Source: Smittium mucronatum (lineage: Eukaryota > Kickxellomycota > Harpellomycetes > Harpellales > Legeriomycetaceae). Taken from it: DNA of 12,718 nucleotides. The position numbers and the translations under genes were made by a program. A model generated the notes under the pieces. It was not told where the DNA came from. It saw only the letters and a program-made list of their open reading frames with translations, and did no database searches. The stretch covers positions 7,221 through 19,938 of the forward strand of contig LSSL01000336.1 in NCBI GenBank assembly GCA_001953115.1, given 5' to 3'. Below, piece by piece: positions 1 through 9,839 of the stretch. Within the stretch, counting starts at the first letter, position 1, and the number at the start of each line of letters is the position of its first letter.

Positions 1-3000
1 AAAATAAATAAATTAGATAAAGCCATAAAGATTTCAAGTTGATAAGCCGGAAAAAAAATAACAGAGATTTTTCAAGATGAAGAAAGTATGTTTCAACTAT
101 ATCAAATAAAGTTTTTCAATAGTTAAAAAAATATTAATGTTAATTTTAGAGTTTTTGTAGATTTTTTTGTAGTATTATGTTGTTAATAAGGGGTTAAAAA
201 CTTTAAAAAAAATTAAATTAATTAAAATTTAAGAATTTTTATCATATGAACCAATTAACTAAATATAATCATACTCTTTAATTTATAAACGAACTTCTTT
301 TGATAGTTAGATTTTACTTATATTAGCTAATATTTAAAACACATAAAAAAATACATTGAAAAGGTTTCTTCTTTGATCTCTTTGTTTTTTTAAATTATTT
401 CTCGAAATTCCTTGGTTCTTTCAAGTTATTCAATGGTCATATTTATAGTTTTAAATTTACAAAGATATTTAAATTTTTATAAAAAGTATCCAATCCCATA
501 ACTGTAATATTGAAATAAATCAAAATATTTGAAAAAAATATTATATTCATAAAAGCATATTTATACCTATTTTAAATTCATTTTTTTAAAATTTAAAATT
601 TCACCTAAATTTTTGATGTTATTAACGAATCTCATCACCTTAGACGTTTTAAGTCTTTTATATTTGTTTTTTAAGATAATTTAAATCATATTAGTAGTCC
701 AAATTTTTGATCTTTTTTAAAATGAACTAATGAGAAAATAATCAAGAAGTTAACTAATTAATTTTTTTTTCTAGAACTATTTTGTATTAAAAGCCTTTTC
801 TCTAAAAATTTATCATTTAAAAGTTTTGAAACTTAATAATGTATCTAGCTTAGAGTTGGTTATCTTTATAGGTTTCAATTTAACCGAAAGTTTACAATAT
901 CATAGAATTTAAACTATTTGTAATAATTTAAATAAAATAAAATAGATGTAATGACAAAGTCTTTATTCGTTTATATATTTTTGATCTTATTTAAAAAAGT
1001 TACCAATAAATATTAATATTTGACTTTATTTATCAAATCTGATTTAATATTTCCCAACAAATACATATATGTTTTTAATTAATTTATAAATTTATACAAA
1101 TATGATAATATTTCAATAAGTGGGTTGATTTAAATTCATCGTAAAAAAAAGGATTTATTCAATGGAATGTTACTTTAGTCAATTAAAACATTTCTATCGA
1201 AAAAATATCCTTATTATTAAGTGATACGATATATATAAATATGAGGGTTTAGCTAAATTTGGAGGATTATTTTTGACAAATTGCGTTGTTATTGATGAAT
1301 GAAAGCGCATCTCAACATTGAGATTTAATTAATTAGAGCACATAATTACCAATTTACGTAATTTTTATTAAATAGGACCTATAACTTGAAAATACAGAAT
1401 TTATATTAAAGTGTAGCAATTTTAATACATAGATTACTATTTTTGAAATAATATCTATCATCTCAAAAAAAAAAAAAGCATTTGAAACAATCTTTAGCTA
1501 CCAATATGAAGTCAAGAGAATTTTAAAGTTCGGAGGTGCTCTTTTTTTATAATATAGCTTACATAATAATTTCATATATAAAAATGATGCTTGCATTACA
1601 GTAAGATCTTATATAAAAAACCATATATTGATTTTTTTCTGAAAGCATGGAACTGAAAGAGTATAATAAGATTTAAAGCAAAAGAAGGTAAAAATGAATA
1701 TCATTATACAATGGAGTTTCGAACGATATAAATAATTTATAATAAATGGTGGGATGGTATAGCAACTCAAAGTAAAAAAATTGAAGTGAAAAATGCGAAT
1801 TTTGGAAATGTACTCTAAATATCTTTTACGGAATTTAACTAGGTTCTAATAATAGCTTGAAAAAAAATTGATAAAATTGGCCAATTTTTGTAAAAAAATT
1901 CAAACATGAAAATTTCAAAAATCTGTCTAGTGCGATTTTTTTTTTTTAAAAAAAAATAGTAACCCATTTTGGGAAGAACGCCTGATATTGATAAATTTGT
2001 GTATATTTCAATTAAATCGCTAAATCTAGATGCAGTTATACTAATCGAAATAATCAATTTGCAGAAAATAAATCTGACAATTTAGCGAAAACGTTGCAGG
2101 CAGTTATATCGTATTAATTGATAATGCCGTGATTTTTTCCTATGTAGCAGTTTTAATTGGCACAAGGCCCATTTCATTGAAATAAAAAAACTTGTTGCTA
2201 TCATCTAATGCTCGGAATTTAAAAAAATCAATCTGATATCTATTCATCAAATTTGGTAAGATTTTATTTGTTATTCAGAAAAACATATTTACAACGGAGT
2301 TTGTATGATTATGAAAAAAATAACCTCGAGACAAAAAAGTGGAAATAACTAATATCCTTTTTCTATTGACTATTTCCAGGCCCTAATTCAAGCCTCACTC
2401 CTATTTGCAAAAATTAACCCTTACAATTGGCATAGCTTCTTGATTATCCAATGGTATATTAAAAATATTAAAATAACTATATCCTAAAGCGAAAAGTGAA
2501 AGTCATTTTTTGTACCATTGCCCCTGAAAGGGTTAAACTAAACAAATGTTTTAGTTTGATTGCATTTATTTATTGAAGGGAAATGTAAATATATCGAGTG
2601 TTTTTTACATTTAATGCTTAGAGATGTTTCGATTAGTTTTTTTAGTTTTATTTATTTTTTTCAAAAAAGCATATTCAATTACCAATAAAGCTTGGCATGC
2701 TATTATTGACTTGGCTTTTTAAAAAATTCCTTGATAAAAAAAAAAATCCCTCCGTTAAACATAATGTATATATATTTATATTTGTTAAAAAATTTCTATG
2801 TGACGCTGTGGTATGGACGATTTCGAATCTTGGAGTCAATAAGCGCTACTCAAATATTATGATTAGAAAGATCATTCAGGAAAAAATAACTGTATGCTAG
2901 ATCCTTAAAATTTTACAGTAAATATGATGGATGGAAGATTGATGTTTTCTTGAAGCCTTCAAATCAGTACTAGAAACGCTTTCAAGAAAGAGAAAGGCGG

Positions 3001-3990
3001 AAAAAAGTCACCACAATCCCCAAACAAATATTGATAGTTGTCAAATAGGATCATGTAGAGGATTGATTGTATTGATACGATTGGGAAAAAACGCCCAACA
3101 AAGAAGGAAAAAAAATAATGCAAATTGGGGATAAAGAGTCTTACCCCACTTTTTTTTCGAATGTTACTACGATTTGGCGGGTCATCTCTTTATTTTATTT
3201 TCCCATAAACAATCTCTGGCCAACCACAATGGAATGAAAACCAATTTTGTAACTATTCAATTATGCTAATTCATCTTATCGCTGATTATCAGCAGACCAA
3301 TATTTGCTAATATTATCAATCAACGGAATGGCCGTTCTATTTGAAGTCTAGAATTCGAGTCTTGCTGAAATTCCAATGGTTCGCTCTTGTTTGAAATTAG
3401 AAAGCTAATGAAGAGACGTAAACTCTTAGAAAACACAAAGCCCAACGCCTTGGCATTAGTAATTACCGATTAACTAATCAAACCCACCATTAAAAACACA
3501 TTAGATGATGCCAATTCAAATCAAAGAGCATGTTTTATCTAATCCAAAAGCCTCGTTAATTGAAACGAAACACGCATATTTTTTTACAAATAAAATTTTA
3601 AATTGCAATGAATTTCGGAATTGGTGTCTTGCAAGCAATTGGTATTTTGAATATTTATGCAAAAAAACCAAATCAACGGCAGCTGGTTATGGGGCGATCC
3701 CGGATGTTTACTAGAGCATGTTATAGATGTTATTATTTAAAACAATCGACAATCCTATGTCCTGAATTATTCCTTTAAGGGGCTGTGGACATTTCCCATG
3801 ACTTTAATTATCGATGAATTATTTATTCAGTATTATTATTATCTTTAGATTTATGGTTGGGCTTTTTTTTTGAATACCTTTATGTGGTAAATAGAATTAA
3901 AACCAGGCTTTTAAGGCAAGAGATTGATTAGCAAAACCCAAGTGAAATTTCGCAATACTTTTCAGCAGATTCTATTGGATTAAAATCAAT
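1..3990. other. AT-rich intergenic DNA, no supported gene
   Basis: This long stretch is dominated by A and T, with many homopolymer runs (for example a T-run abutting an A-run near 1936-1957). Every reading frame is broken by frequent stops. The longest open frames (2697-2900 and 3505-3714, both under 70 codons) show no recognisable domain, no splice-linked continuation and no compositional rise typical of the two real genes here. I saw no tRNA with paired A and B boxes and no rRNA. A few short perfect hairpins occur (ATCTCA/TGAGAT at 1309-1324; AAACTAAA/TTTAGTTT at 2535-2557), but such stems are expected at some rate in this composition. The last part may contain distal promoter of the calcium pump gene. 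I see nothing else. Confidence 0.6.
2535..2557. repeat. Perfect 8-bp inverted repeat
   Basis: The arm AAACTAAA (2535-2542) and its exact reverse complement TTTAGTTT (2550-2557) are separated by 7 bases. The strand sense is unknown and no flanking gene is within 2 kb. It could be a chance stem in AT-rich DNA. Confidence 0.3.
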
Positions 3991-4011
3991 TTTTTCTATA
4001 TTTATTTACTT

Positions 4012-4192
4012 GAGAGCGAGATCAGGGGGCTCTCCCGAAAAGATTTGTGCTGTAGAGTCTATGTTGATCCCCTTCAAACAAACATTAATACTGAAAATAG
4101 GGTTTATGTCTTTGATACTGTTTGCTAAAGACAAAAACATGAATTAAACTCGATCACCTACAAATAGCCAATAAACGCCAAACATAGATTCT
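4012..4192. other. Cluster of nested inverted repeats, possible structured RNA or leader
   Basis: Three stems lie within about 180 bases. GAGAGC (4012-4017) pairs with GCTCTC (4029-4034) over an 11-base loop. TGTCTTT (4107-4113) pairs with AAAGACA (4127-4133) over a 13-base loop. An outer pair, AGAGTCTATGTT (4054-4065) with AACATAGATTCT (4181-4192), matches at 11 of 12 positions and encloses the second hairpin. Local GC is higher than the surrounding intergenic DNA. The cluster lies 670-850 bases upstream of the calcium pump start codon, so it could be part of a long 5' leader, a separate small RNA, or coincidence. No known RNA family motif was recognised. Confidence 0.25.
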
Positions 4193-4408
4193 AAATCATA
4201 AAAATACCTAATCATTGGTAAAAATCAAAAAAGAATCTGATGGGAGGGCACAGGTTTACAGCGAATAAGAATGGGTACTGGTGTTTGACTTACTATATTA
4301 TGCAGGCAGAGAACAGATCATCACGGAGTATCTGACAAAAGAGATTTCATCGGCGATAATAACATCAGAGTTTTATTTTTAGTTACTATTATTTTTAATT
4401 ACGTTCCC

Positions 4409-4416
4409 TATAAATA
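4409..4416 (+). promoter_or_regulatory. TATA-like box upstream of the calcium pump
   Basis: TATAAATA matches the TATA consensus, about 440 bases before the start codon at 4859. The distance is long for a fungal leader and the background is AT-rich, so this is a candidate only. No other convincing promoter element was seen nearer the gene. Confidence 0.15.
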
Positions 4417-4858
4417 TAACAGTTACGAACTGACTGAATGATCTAATTTTTTTATATTAGAATTTCCCAAATTAGGAGTTTTTTGTATTATATATCTCAT
4501 CCCATATGATTTATATTTGATAACCGTCAATATTTGCGTTATAGACAACGATTATAAGTTCATTGATGACACATTCCTAATCACTACATATTAGTCCATT
4601 TTCGTAATTTTGTATAATTTTGTTCTTAACTTCTGTGCCAACCGGAACCAGTTTCACGAAGCATAATTTATTAAAAATATTCACTGAACTTTTAATTAAT
4701 TATAATATATCTCATAACCAGATATATTCAAAACTGATACACTTCTGCTTGAGGATTATCAATCGAAACTTTTTAGCACTAATATCTGAAATTCTCACTC
4801 TCTAATCCTATATTCGCTTTTACACAACAGAGATTAGTTATCAATCAACGTTTCAATA

Positions 4859-7800
4859 ATGGAGGGTCCATCCATCAGATCTTTAGACAGTCCCATTATT
4901 AAAAACGATAAAGATGTGCAAGATATCCCATTTGACAAGAAATATCTCAGTGATATGGTCGCAAACAAAGATCTGGGTAGTTTAAAAAAGCTAAACAATA
5001 CCAAGGGCCTATTATCATTTTTAAGGGTTGATAAAAAAATGGGTTTAGTAACAACTTCTGTAGAAGATGCCTCTGATAATCAATGGAAGGGGAACTATAA
5101 TGATAAAGAGTCTGTCATAATCCCTTCAAAATCAGATTTCAAAAAAAAAGAAGTTAATAAAAATGATCCAGAAGAATTGTCCTGGCTGCAAGATTTCGAA
5201 TTAACCAAAGAAACTTTCCCCCAGAGAGTAGACGCTTTCGGTGTTAATGTATACCCCGCTGCAAAATCGAAAACTTTCATGAACCATGTACTTGAAGTTT
5301 TAAATGACAAAATGTTGCTTCTCCTTTGCTTTGCTGCTGTAATTTCACTAGGTTTAGGGATATACCAGGACGTAAGAGTTTCTGGTGTTGCTGAAGAAGA
5401 TGATAACAATGTACATTGGGTCGAAGGATTTTCGATTATAGTTGCTATCTTTGTTGTTGTTATGGTTTCAGCCTCTAATGATTACAAAAAAGACAAACAG
5501 TTCAAAAAATTAAACGAAAAAAAGAAGGATAGATACATACAAGTTATTAGAGACGGGATCAGAAAAAACATTTCAGTTTATTGTATCATGGTGGGTGATA
5601 TTATGCTAGTCGAGAATGGCGAAGTTCTATGCGCTGATGCTGTTTTGATTTCTAGCTCAAATTTAAAAGTTGACGAGAGTTCCATTACTGGTGAAGGTTT
5701 GGCTAGACAAAAATACAGCGTTGAAGAACATTACACCAAAAACAAAGAGGCTATACAAAAATGGATCCAGTTCAAAAAAAAAGCAAAAAAAGGAAAAATA
5801 GGAGTAAAACGAGATACTTTGGATAAGGAGCTCAGTAACAGCTTAGACGACAAAACTGAAAATGAAGATGCTCAGTCTCCTGAATTAGGCTCAGATTTAC
5901 CGCCATCTAATTTGATAGAGTCGGATCCCTTTCTTATTTCTGGAAGTCTTGTTCTTGAAGGAATTGGAGAATGTGTAGTGGTTTCTGTGGGAGAAAATGC
6001 TTTCTACGGGAAAACTCTAATGTCTCTATCAGAAGGCAATGAAGCTACTCCCTTGCAAATAAAGCTAAACAACCTCGCTGAACTGATCGCTAAAATAGGA
6101 GGTGGAATAGCAGCAGTAATGTTTGTAGCTTTAATCATCCAATACGTTGTATATATTGCCAAAAAAGAAGTTTCAACGAAGACCACTTCTGTTGTATCAA
6201 ATATAGTGGGTATTTTTATCTCTGTAATCACCGTTATCGTTGTTGCAATTCCAGAGGGACTTCCACTGGCTGTAACTTTGTCTCTCGCAATTGCTACAGT
6301 TAGAATGCTCAAAGATAATTGCATGGTAAGAGTGCTTGCTGCTTGTGAAACAATGGGTAATGCCACCACTATTTGTTCCGATAAAACTGGAACTCTTACC
6401 CAAAACAAAATGAGTGTAGTAACTGGTACTGTTGGAACAAGTCATAGCTTTAGGACATATCCAGCAGGTACTGCTCAAGTGATGAAACGCACGGCTACTG
6501 CTATGCCAAATGATGATTTTGTTACTGATGCTGAAGGAAATGCAATACCGAAAGAGTTGGCAGAAATTAACAAACCCCGGTCTGATATTTATGATAAGGA
6601 AGCACTTTTGGATAAAACAGGTGATATAGGCGATCTTATTGAGGAATCCAAATTTTCAAATAACGAAGTTACCAGTAAAATAGAAGAGCGAGAAAATGAT
6701 ATTCATCGATTTAGAAAAATAACTCCAAAGAGTTTGATTAATCTAATTTTTGACTCCATAGCCTTGAACAGCACCGCATTCGTTGTGGAAGAAGCTCAAG
6801 ATGAGGATTTAGTGTTTACTGAACCCAAGAAGGGATTTTTATCAAAGTTGTTTTCTAGCGGAAAGAAGTCAAAATCCAGCGATAGTATAAACGAAAAAAG
6901 AAATCCATTAGAAGGTACTGGCTCAATAAAAATCGACGAGTTTAGTGGATCTTCCACAGAAACTGCTCTTCTACAATGGACTCAGAGCATAGGCGAGAAA
7001 AATATCCTCGACAGAAGGGAAAATAATTCTGATTCAGTAACTGAGATGTGGCCGTTCAACTCTGCTAAAAAATTTATGAGTGTGTTGGTAAATTTGGGCA
7101 AAAATGACTCTGGTGAAAATATGTTCCGATTGTATGTGAAGGGAGCTCCAGAAACTATGCTCTACGAATGTTCCTACGTAGTAGATGTCGCTAAATTCAA
7201 GGAATACGATGAGGTTGATGAAGAAATCGGAACTAAATATGACGGGAAGTTATATAAAAAGCTCCCAACAAAGGTTCTATCTGAAAAAGTTAACAAATCC
7301 ATTTTAGAGACAATATCCGACTATTCATCAAGAGCTTTAAGGACCATTGGATTAATGTATTGTGATATCACAGAAAGCGACTTGAAGAAAGTTGATACAG
7401 AAGAAAGCGAGAACATTTGGCACTTGAACAACAATTTGGTTTGGATGGGAGTCTTTGGAATCGAGGATCCCTTAAGAGAGGGGGTAGCAAATTCGGTAAG
7501 AAAATGCCAAAATGCCGGAATCATGGTTAGGATGGTTACAGGAGATAATTTGATTACAGCTAAAGCCATAGCAACGCAATGTGGAATATATACTCCAGGG
7601 ATGGGTGGAATCGTCATGGAAGGAAAACATTTTAGAAACTTACACCCAGAAGAAATGAATGTGATAATACCTAGACTACAAGTTTTAGCTAGATCAAGTC
7701 CTAACGATAAGATGTTGTTGGTTAATTGGTTAAAGGAGCATGGTAATGTTGTTTCAGCAACAGGTGATGGTACAAATGACGGTCCTGCTCTGAAAGCAGC

Positions 7801-9277
7801 TGATGTTGGGTTTTCAATGGGAATTTCTGGAACTGAAATAGCTAAAGAAGCCTCTGATATTATTCTGATAGACGATAATTTCAACTCGATAGTCAGAGCG
7901 TTGATTTGGGGAAGATCCGTTAATGATTCAATGAAGAAATTCCTGCAATTCCAACTTACAGTAAATGTTACTGCTGTAATAGTCGCTTTTGTTTCTGCAC
8001 TACAAGGCAAATCGCAGGACCCTGTTTTTTCGCCTATCCAACTACTATGGGTGAATCTTATTATGGACACTTTTGCAGCCATAGCTCTTGCAACAGATCC
8101 CCCCCAAGAAAGTTTGTTAAATCGCTACCCTGAAAGACCTAACTCGCCCATAATAACACTCACTATGTGGAAACATATCATTGGGCAGTCTATATTTCAA
8201 ATTATTGTCACATTCATTACTCTGTACGGTTCTTACAACGTTTTTGGGCTAAGTTTGTATGTTCAATCTGAGTATCTAGTTTTACGCTCTATTGTGTTTA
8301 ACGTTTTCGTTTTTATGCAAGTGTTTAACGAATTCAATTGTAGAGTATTGGGAAGTGAAGTCAATTGTTTTAAAGGACTTTCCAAAAACAAATATTTTAT
8401 GTGTGTTATATTAGGAACAATGGCAGCCCAAATACTTATAATTGAAGTTGGAGGTAGTGTTTTTCAGACCAAAAGCCTTTCTGCAGGGCAATGGGCATTC
8501 TGTGTAGGAGTAGGGCTAATTTCACTGCCTTTGGGATTGATTCTCAGACTCTTCCCTACATGGATTATAGCCAAAGTGCTAATGATCCCAAATAGATCAG
8601 CTTACGAGGAGCCGGTAGAATTAGATTGGCAACCACCAGCTCAAACAGTCCAAAGACAGCTCGCTTTCATGCATACACTAAGGGGAGGAAGGTTAGATTC
8701 AAGTAATATCATGGGAATGAAGGTTAATTACGATAAACTAAGACCGAGGCGTAATAAGATGTCAGAATCTATAAGTGGGATGTCTAAAAGAGAATTAGAG
8801 ATGAGGCAGAGAGAAGCTGTATCAAGAGTTATCTCCGAATTACCAAGCGGAAAATCCGAATTAAAAGATAGCAAAAATAAGAATAAACGTCTTGAAGCCT
8901 TATCAAAATACAAGCCCAGTGAAGCATTGAAATCAATAGGTAAAGATGGAGTTAAATCGGAAGATGAATCGAACAAAAACTCTAGCTCTAATGATGAGTC
9001 CAATCAGTTTAAGATGTCTAAACTTGCATCAAAGTTCAAATGGAATAAGAAATCAAAACATCAAAAAGCAGGGTTCAGTTTTGCCGCGGCCATGGTACCT
9101 ACAATGGTGGTCTCTAGCATAGGGGCTGGAATGTCAGCATCCACAAAACCAAAGGGCGATGATATTTCAAAAATAATAGTAAAGGCTCTGGATGAGAAAA
9201 GTCAAAAGTCTAGAGAAAATTCTCCAAGTGCAAAAAGTGTAAAATCGAGAGAAAGCTCTCCAGATGAATCAAATTAA
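4859..9277 (+). CDS. PMC1: P2B-type calcium-transporting ATPase, fungal PMC1 family
   Basis: Pumps Ca2+ out of the cytosol at the cost of ATP; fungal PMC1 proteins mostly load the vacuole, while animal homologues sit in the plasma membrane. It is a complete 1472-residue intronless frame. Ten membrane segments are visible: about 152-170, 187-206, 410-434, 447-480, 1028-1049, 1055-1080, 1106-1130, 1144-1163, 1179-1203 and 1212-1233. Motifs: A-domain TGEG 277-280 (usually TGES), M4 PEGLP 465-469, phosphorylation site CSDKTGT with Asp508, nucleotide-site KGAPE 761-765, VTGDN 893-897, TGDGTND 968-974, and M6 calcium ligands Asn1066 and Asp1070 in WVNLIMDT. The M4 glutamate plus M6 Asn and Asp fit the single calcium site of P2B pumps. 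Oddities are a charged insert (about 281-355) after the TGE motif and a Ser/Lys-rich tail of about 240 residues with a basic-hydrophobic stretch at 1390-1425. The start ATG has context AATAATGG, and only short unrelated frames precede it. Family assignment is very secure; cellular location is inferred. Confidence 0.97.
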   Translation: MEGPSIRSLDSPIIKNDKDVQDIPFDKKYLSDMVANKDLGSLKKLNNTKGLLSFLRVDKKMGLVTTSVEDASDNQWKGNYNDKESVIIPSKSDFKKKEVNKNDPEELSWLQDFELTKETFPQRVDAFGVNVYPAAKSKTFMNHVLEVLNDKMLLLLCFAAVISLGLGIYQDVRVSGVAEEDDNNVHWVEGFSIIVAIFVVVMVSASNDYKKDKQFKKLNEKKKDRYIQVIRDGIRKNISVYCIMVGDIMLVENGEVLCADAVLISSSNLKVDESSITGEGLARQKYSVEEHYTKNKEAIQKWIQFKKKAKKGKIGVKRDTLDKELSNSLDDKTENEDAQSPELGSDLPPSNLIESDPFLISGSLVLEGIGECVVVSVGENAFYGKTLMSLSEGNEATPLQIKLNNLAELIAKIGGGIAAVMFVALIIQYVVYIAKKEVSTKTTSVVSNIVGIFISVITVIVVAIPEGLPLAVTLSLAIATVRMLKDNCMVRVLAACETMGNATTICSDKTGTLTQNKMSVVTGTVGTSHSFRTYPAGTAQVMKRTATAMPNDDFVTDAEGNAIPKELAEINKPRSDIYDKEALLDKTGDIGDLIEESKFSNNEVTSKIEERENDIHRFRKITPKSLINLIFDSIALNSTAFVVEEAQDEDLVFTEPKKGFLSKLFSSGKKSKSSDSINEKRNPLEGTGSIKIDEFSGSSTETALLQWTQSIGEKNILDRRENNSDSVTEMWPFNSAKKFMSVLVNLGKNDSGENMFRLYVKGAPETMLYECSYVVDVAKFKEYDEVDEEIGTKYDGKLYKKLPTKVLSEKVNKSILETISDYSSRALRTIGLMYCDITESDLKKVDTEESENIWHLNNNLVWMGVFGIEDPLREGVANSVRKCQNAGIMVRMVTGDNLITAKAIATQCGIYTPGMGGIVMEGKHFRNLHPEEMNVIIPRLQVLARSSPNDKMLLVNWLKEHGNVVSATGDGTNDGPALKAADVGFSMGISGTEIAKEASDIILIDDNFNSIVRALIWGRSVNDSMKKFLQFQLTVNVTAVIVAFVSALQGKSQDPVFSPIQLLWVNLIMDTFAAIALATDPPQESLLNRYPERPNSPIITLTMWKHIIGQSIFQIIVTFITLYGSYNVFGLSLYVQSEYLVLRSIVFNVFVFMQVFNEFNCRVLGSEVNCFKGLSKNKYFMCVILGTMAAQILIIEVGGSVFQTKSLSAGQWAFCVGVGLISLPLGLILRLFPTWIIAKVLMIPNRSAYEEPVELDWQPPAQTVQRQLAFMHTLRGGRLDSSNIMGMKVNYDKLRPRRNKMSESISGMSKRELEMRQREAVSRVISELPSGKSELKDSKNKNKRLEALSKYKPSEALKSIGKDGVKSEDESNKNSSSNDESNQFKMSKLASKFKWNKKSKHQKAGFSFAAAMVPTMVVSSIGAGMSASTKPKGDDISKIIVKALDEKSQKSRENSPSAKSVKSRESSPDESN

Positions 9278-9839
9278 ATTATAATTTTTTAAACTTTTAC
9301 CCGTTTCAAGTGTTTTGGCATCATTTAAATAATTTTCAAACAATATAATAATTTACCTAGCTTATGACCATTCTAGCTCTATAGGATAACAAAAATGCAC
9401 AAATATAAATTAAAAAGATAGAGTGTTCTGAAAAGACAACGTAAAATATTTTTATAAATTATTTATTTGATACCTGAAAATTTTAAAATATAAATAGAAG
9501 TATTTAGGCGATTCAAACGAAATTTAGATCACATCTATTATGAAAATTTTTCAATGAAGGAATATAAGTGTTATTGAGGCAGAATTGATGATGGGCACCA
9601 TTATATGTTTAGTTGTAAATGCTATTAAGCATTGTGCTAGTTTGAGAGTTTATATTTAGTTTATAAGTATTGCGCTTCAAGAAATAAAAGGGCTAGACAA
9701 TGGAGTTCAACAGATTTTAAGTGGATCAGTAGTAATCGAAAATTAAATAGTGAAAAAAAAACTGTAATTAAAGTTTTTAAGCAAAACGAGAGTTACACGG
9801 ATTGCGAAAGTTGAATATATACAGAATTTTTAAATTTTG
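9278..9839. other. Convergent intergenic region (two 3' ends)
   Basis: The calcium pump (+) and Sde2 (-) end towards each other across about 560 AT-rich bases that must hold both 3' untranslated ends. No exact AATAAA appears close behind either stop codon. AAATAAAAG occurs near 9681 on the plus strand. AATGCT/AGCATT forms a 6-bp hairpin at 9618-9633, the only clear inverted repeat. There is no open frame of note and no convincing box C/D or H/ACA snoRNA. Confidence 0.5.

Noticed and set aside
1839..2057. 72-codon minus-strand open frame
   Set aside because: It runs through T and A homopolymers and gives low-complexity Phe/Lys sequence.
2697..2900. 67-codon open frame
   Set aside because: Lys/Phe/Ile-rich translation typical of AT-rich noncoding DNA.
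3549..3554. GAGGCT (minus strand) as a Crz1/calcineurin response element for the calcium pump
   Set aside because: A six-base core 1.3 kb upstream is expected by chance; no cluster of sites nearer the gene.
3505..3714. 69-codon ATG frame in the upstream intergenic region
   Set aside because: No recognisable domain, no conserved neighbourhood and no spliced continuation; short frames like this are expected here.
4239..4336. Short ATG frame of 31 codons (begins MGGHRF) in a slightly GC-richer patch
   Set aside because: Too short, no splice partners found and no family recognised.
7321..8082. 253-codon open frame on the minus strand inside the calcium pump gene, plus the smaller antisense frames at 5095-5409, 6004-6408, 6197-6478 and 8728-9003
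   Set aside because: They lie opposite the well-supported pump coding sequence and have no family signature; they are antisense shadows.
9585..9660. TTGATGATG as box C of a C/D snoRNA
   Set aside because: No CUGA box D at suitable spacing and no terminal stem.
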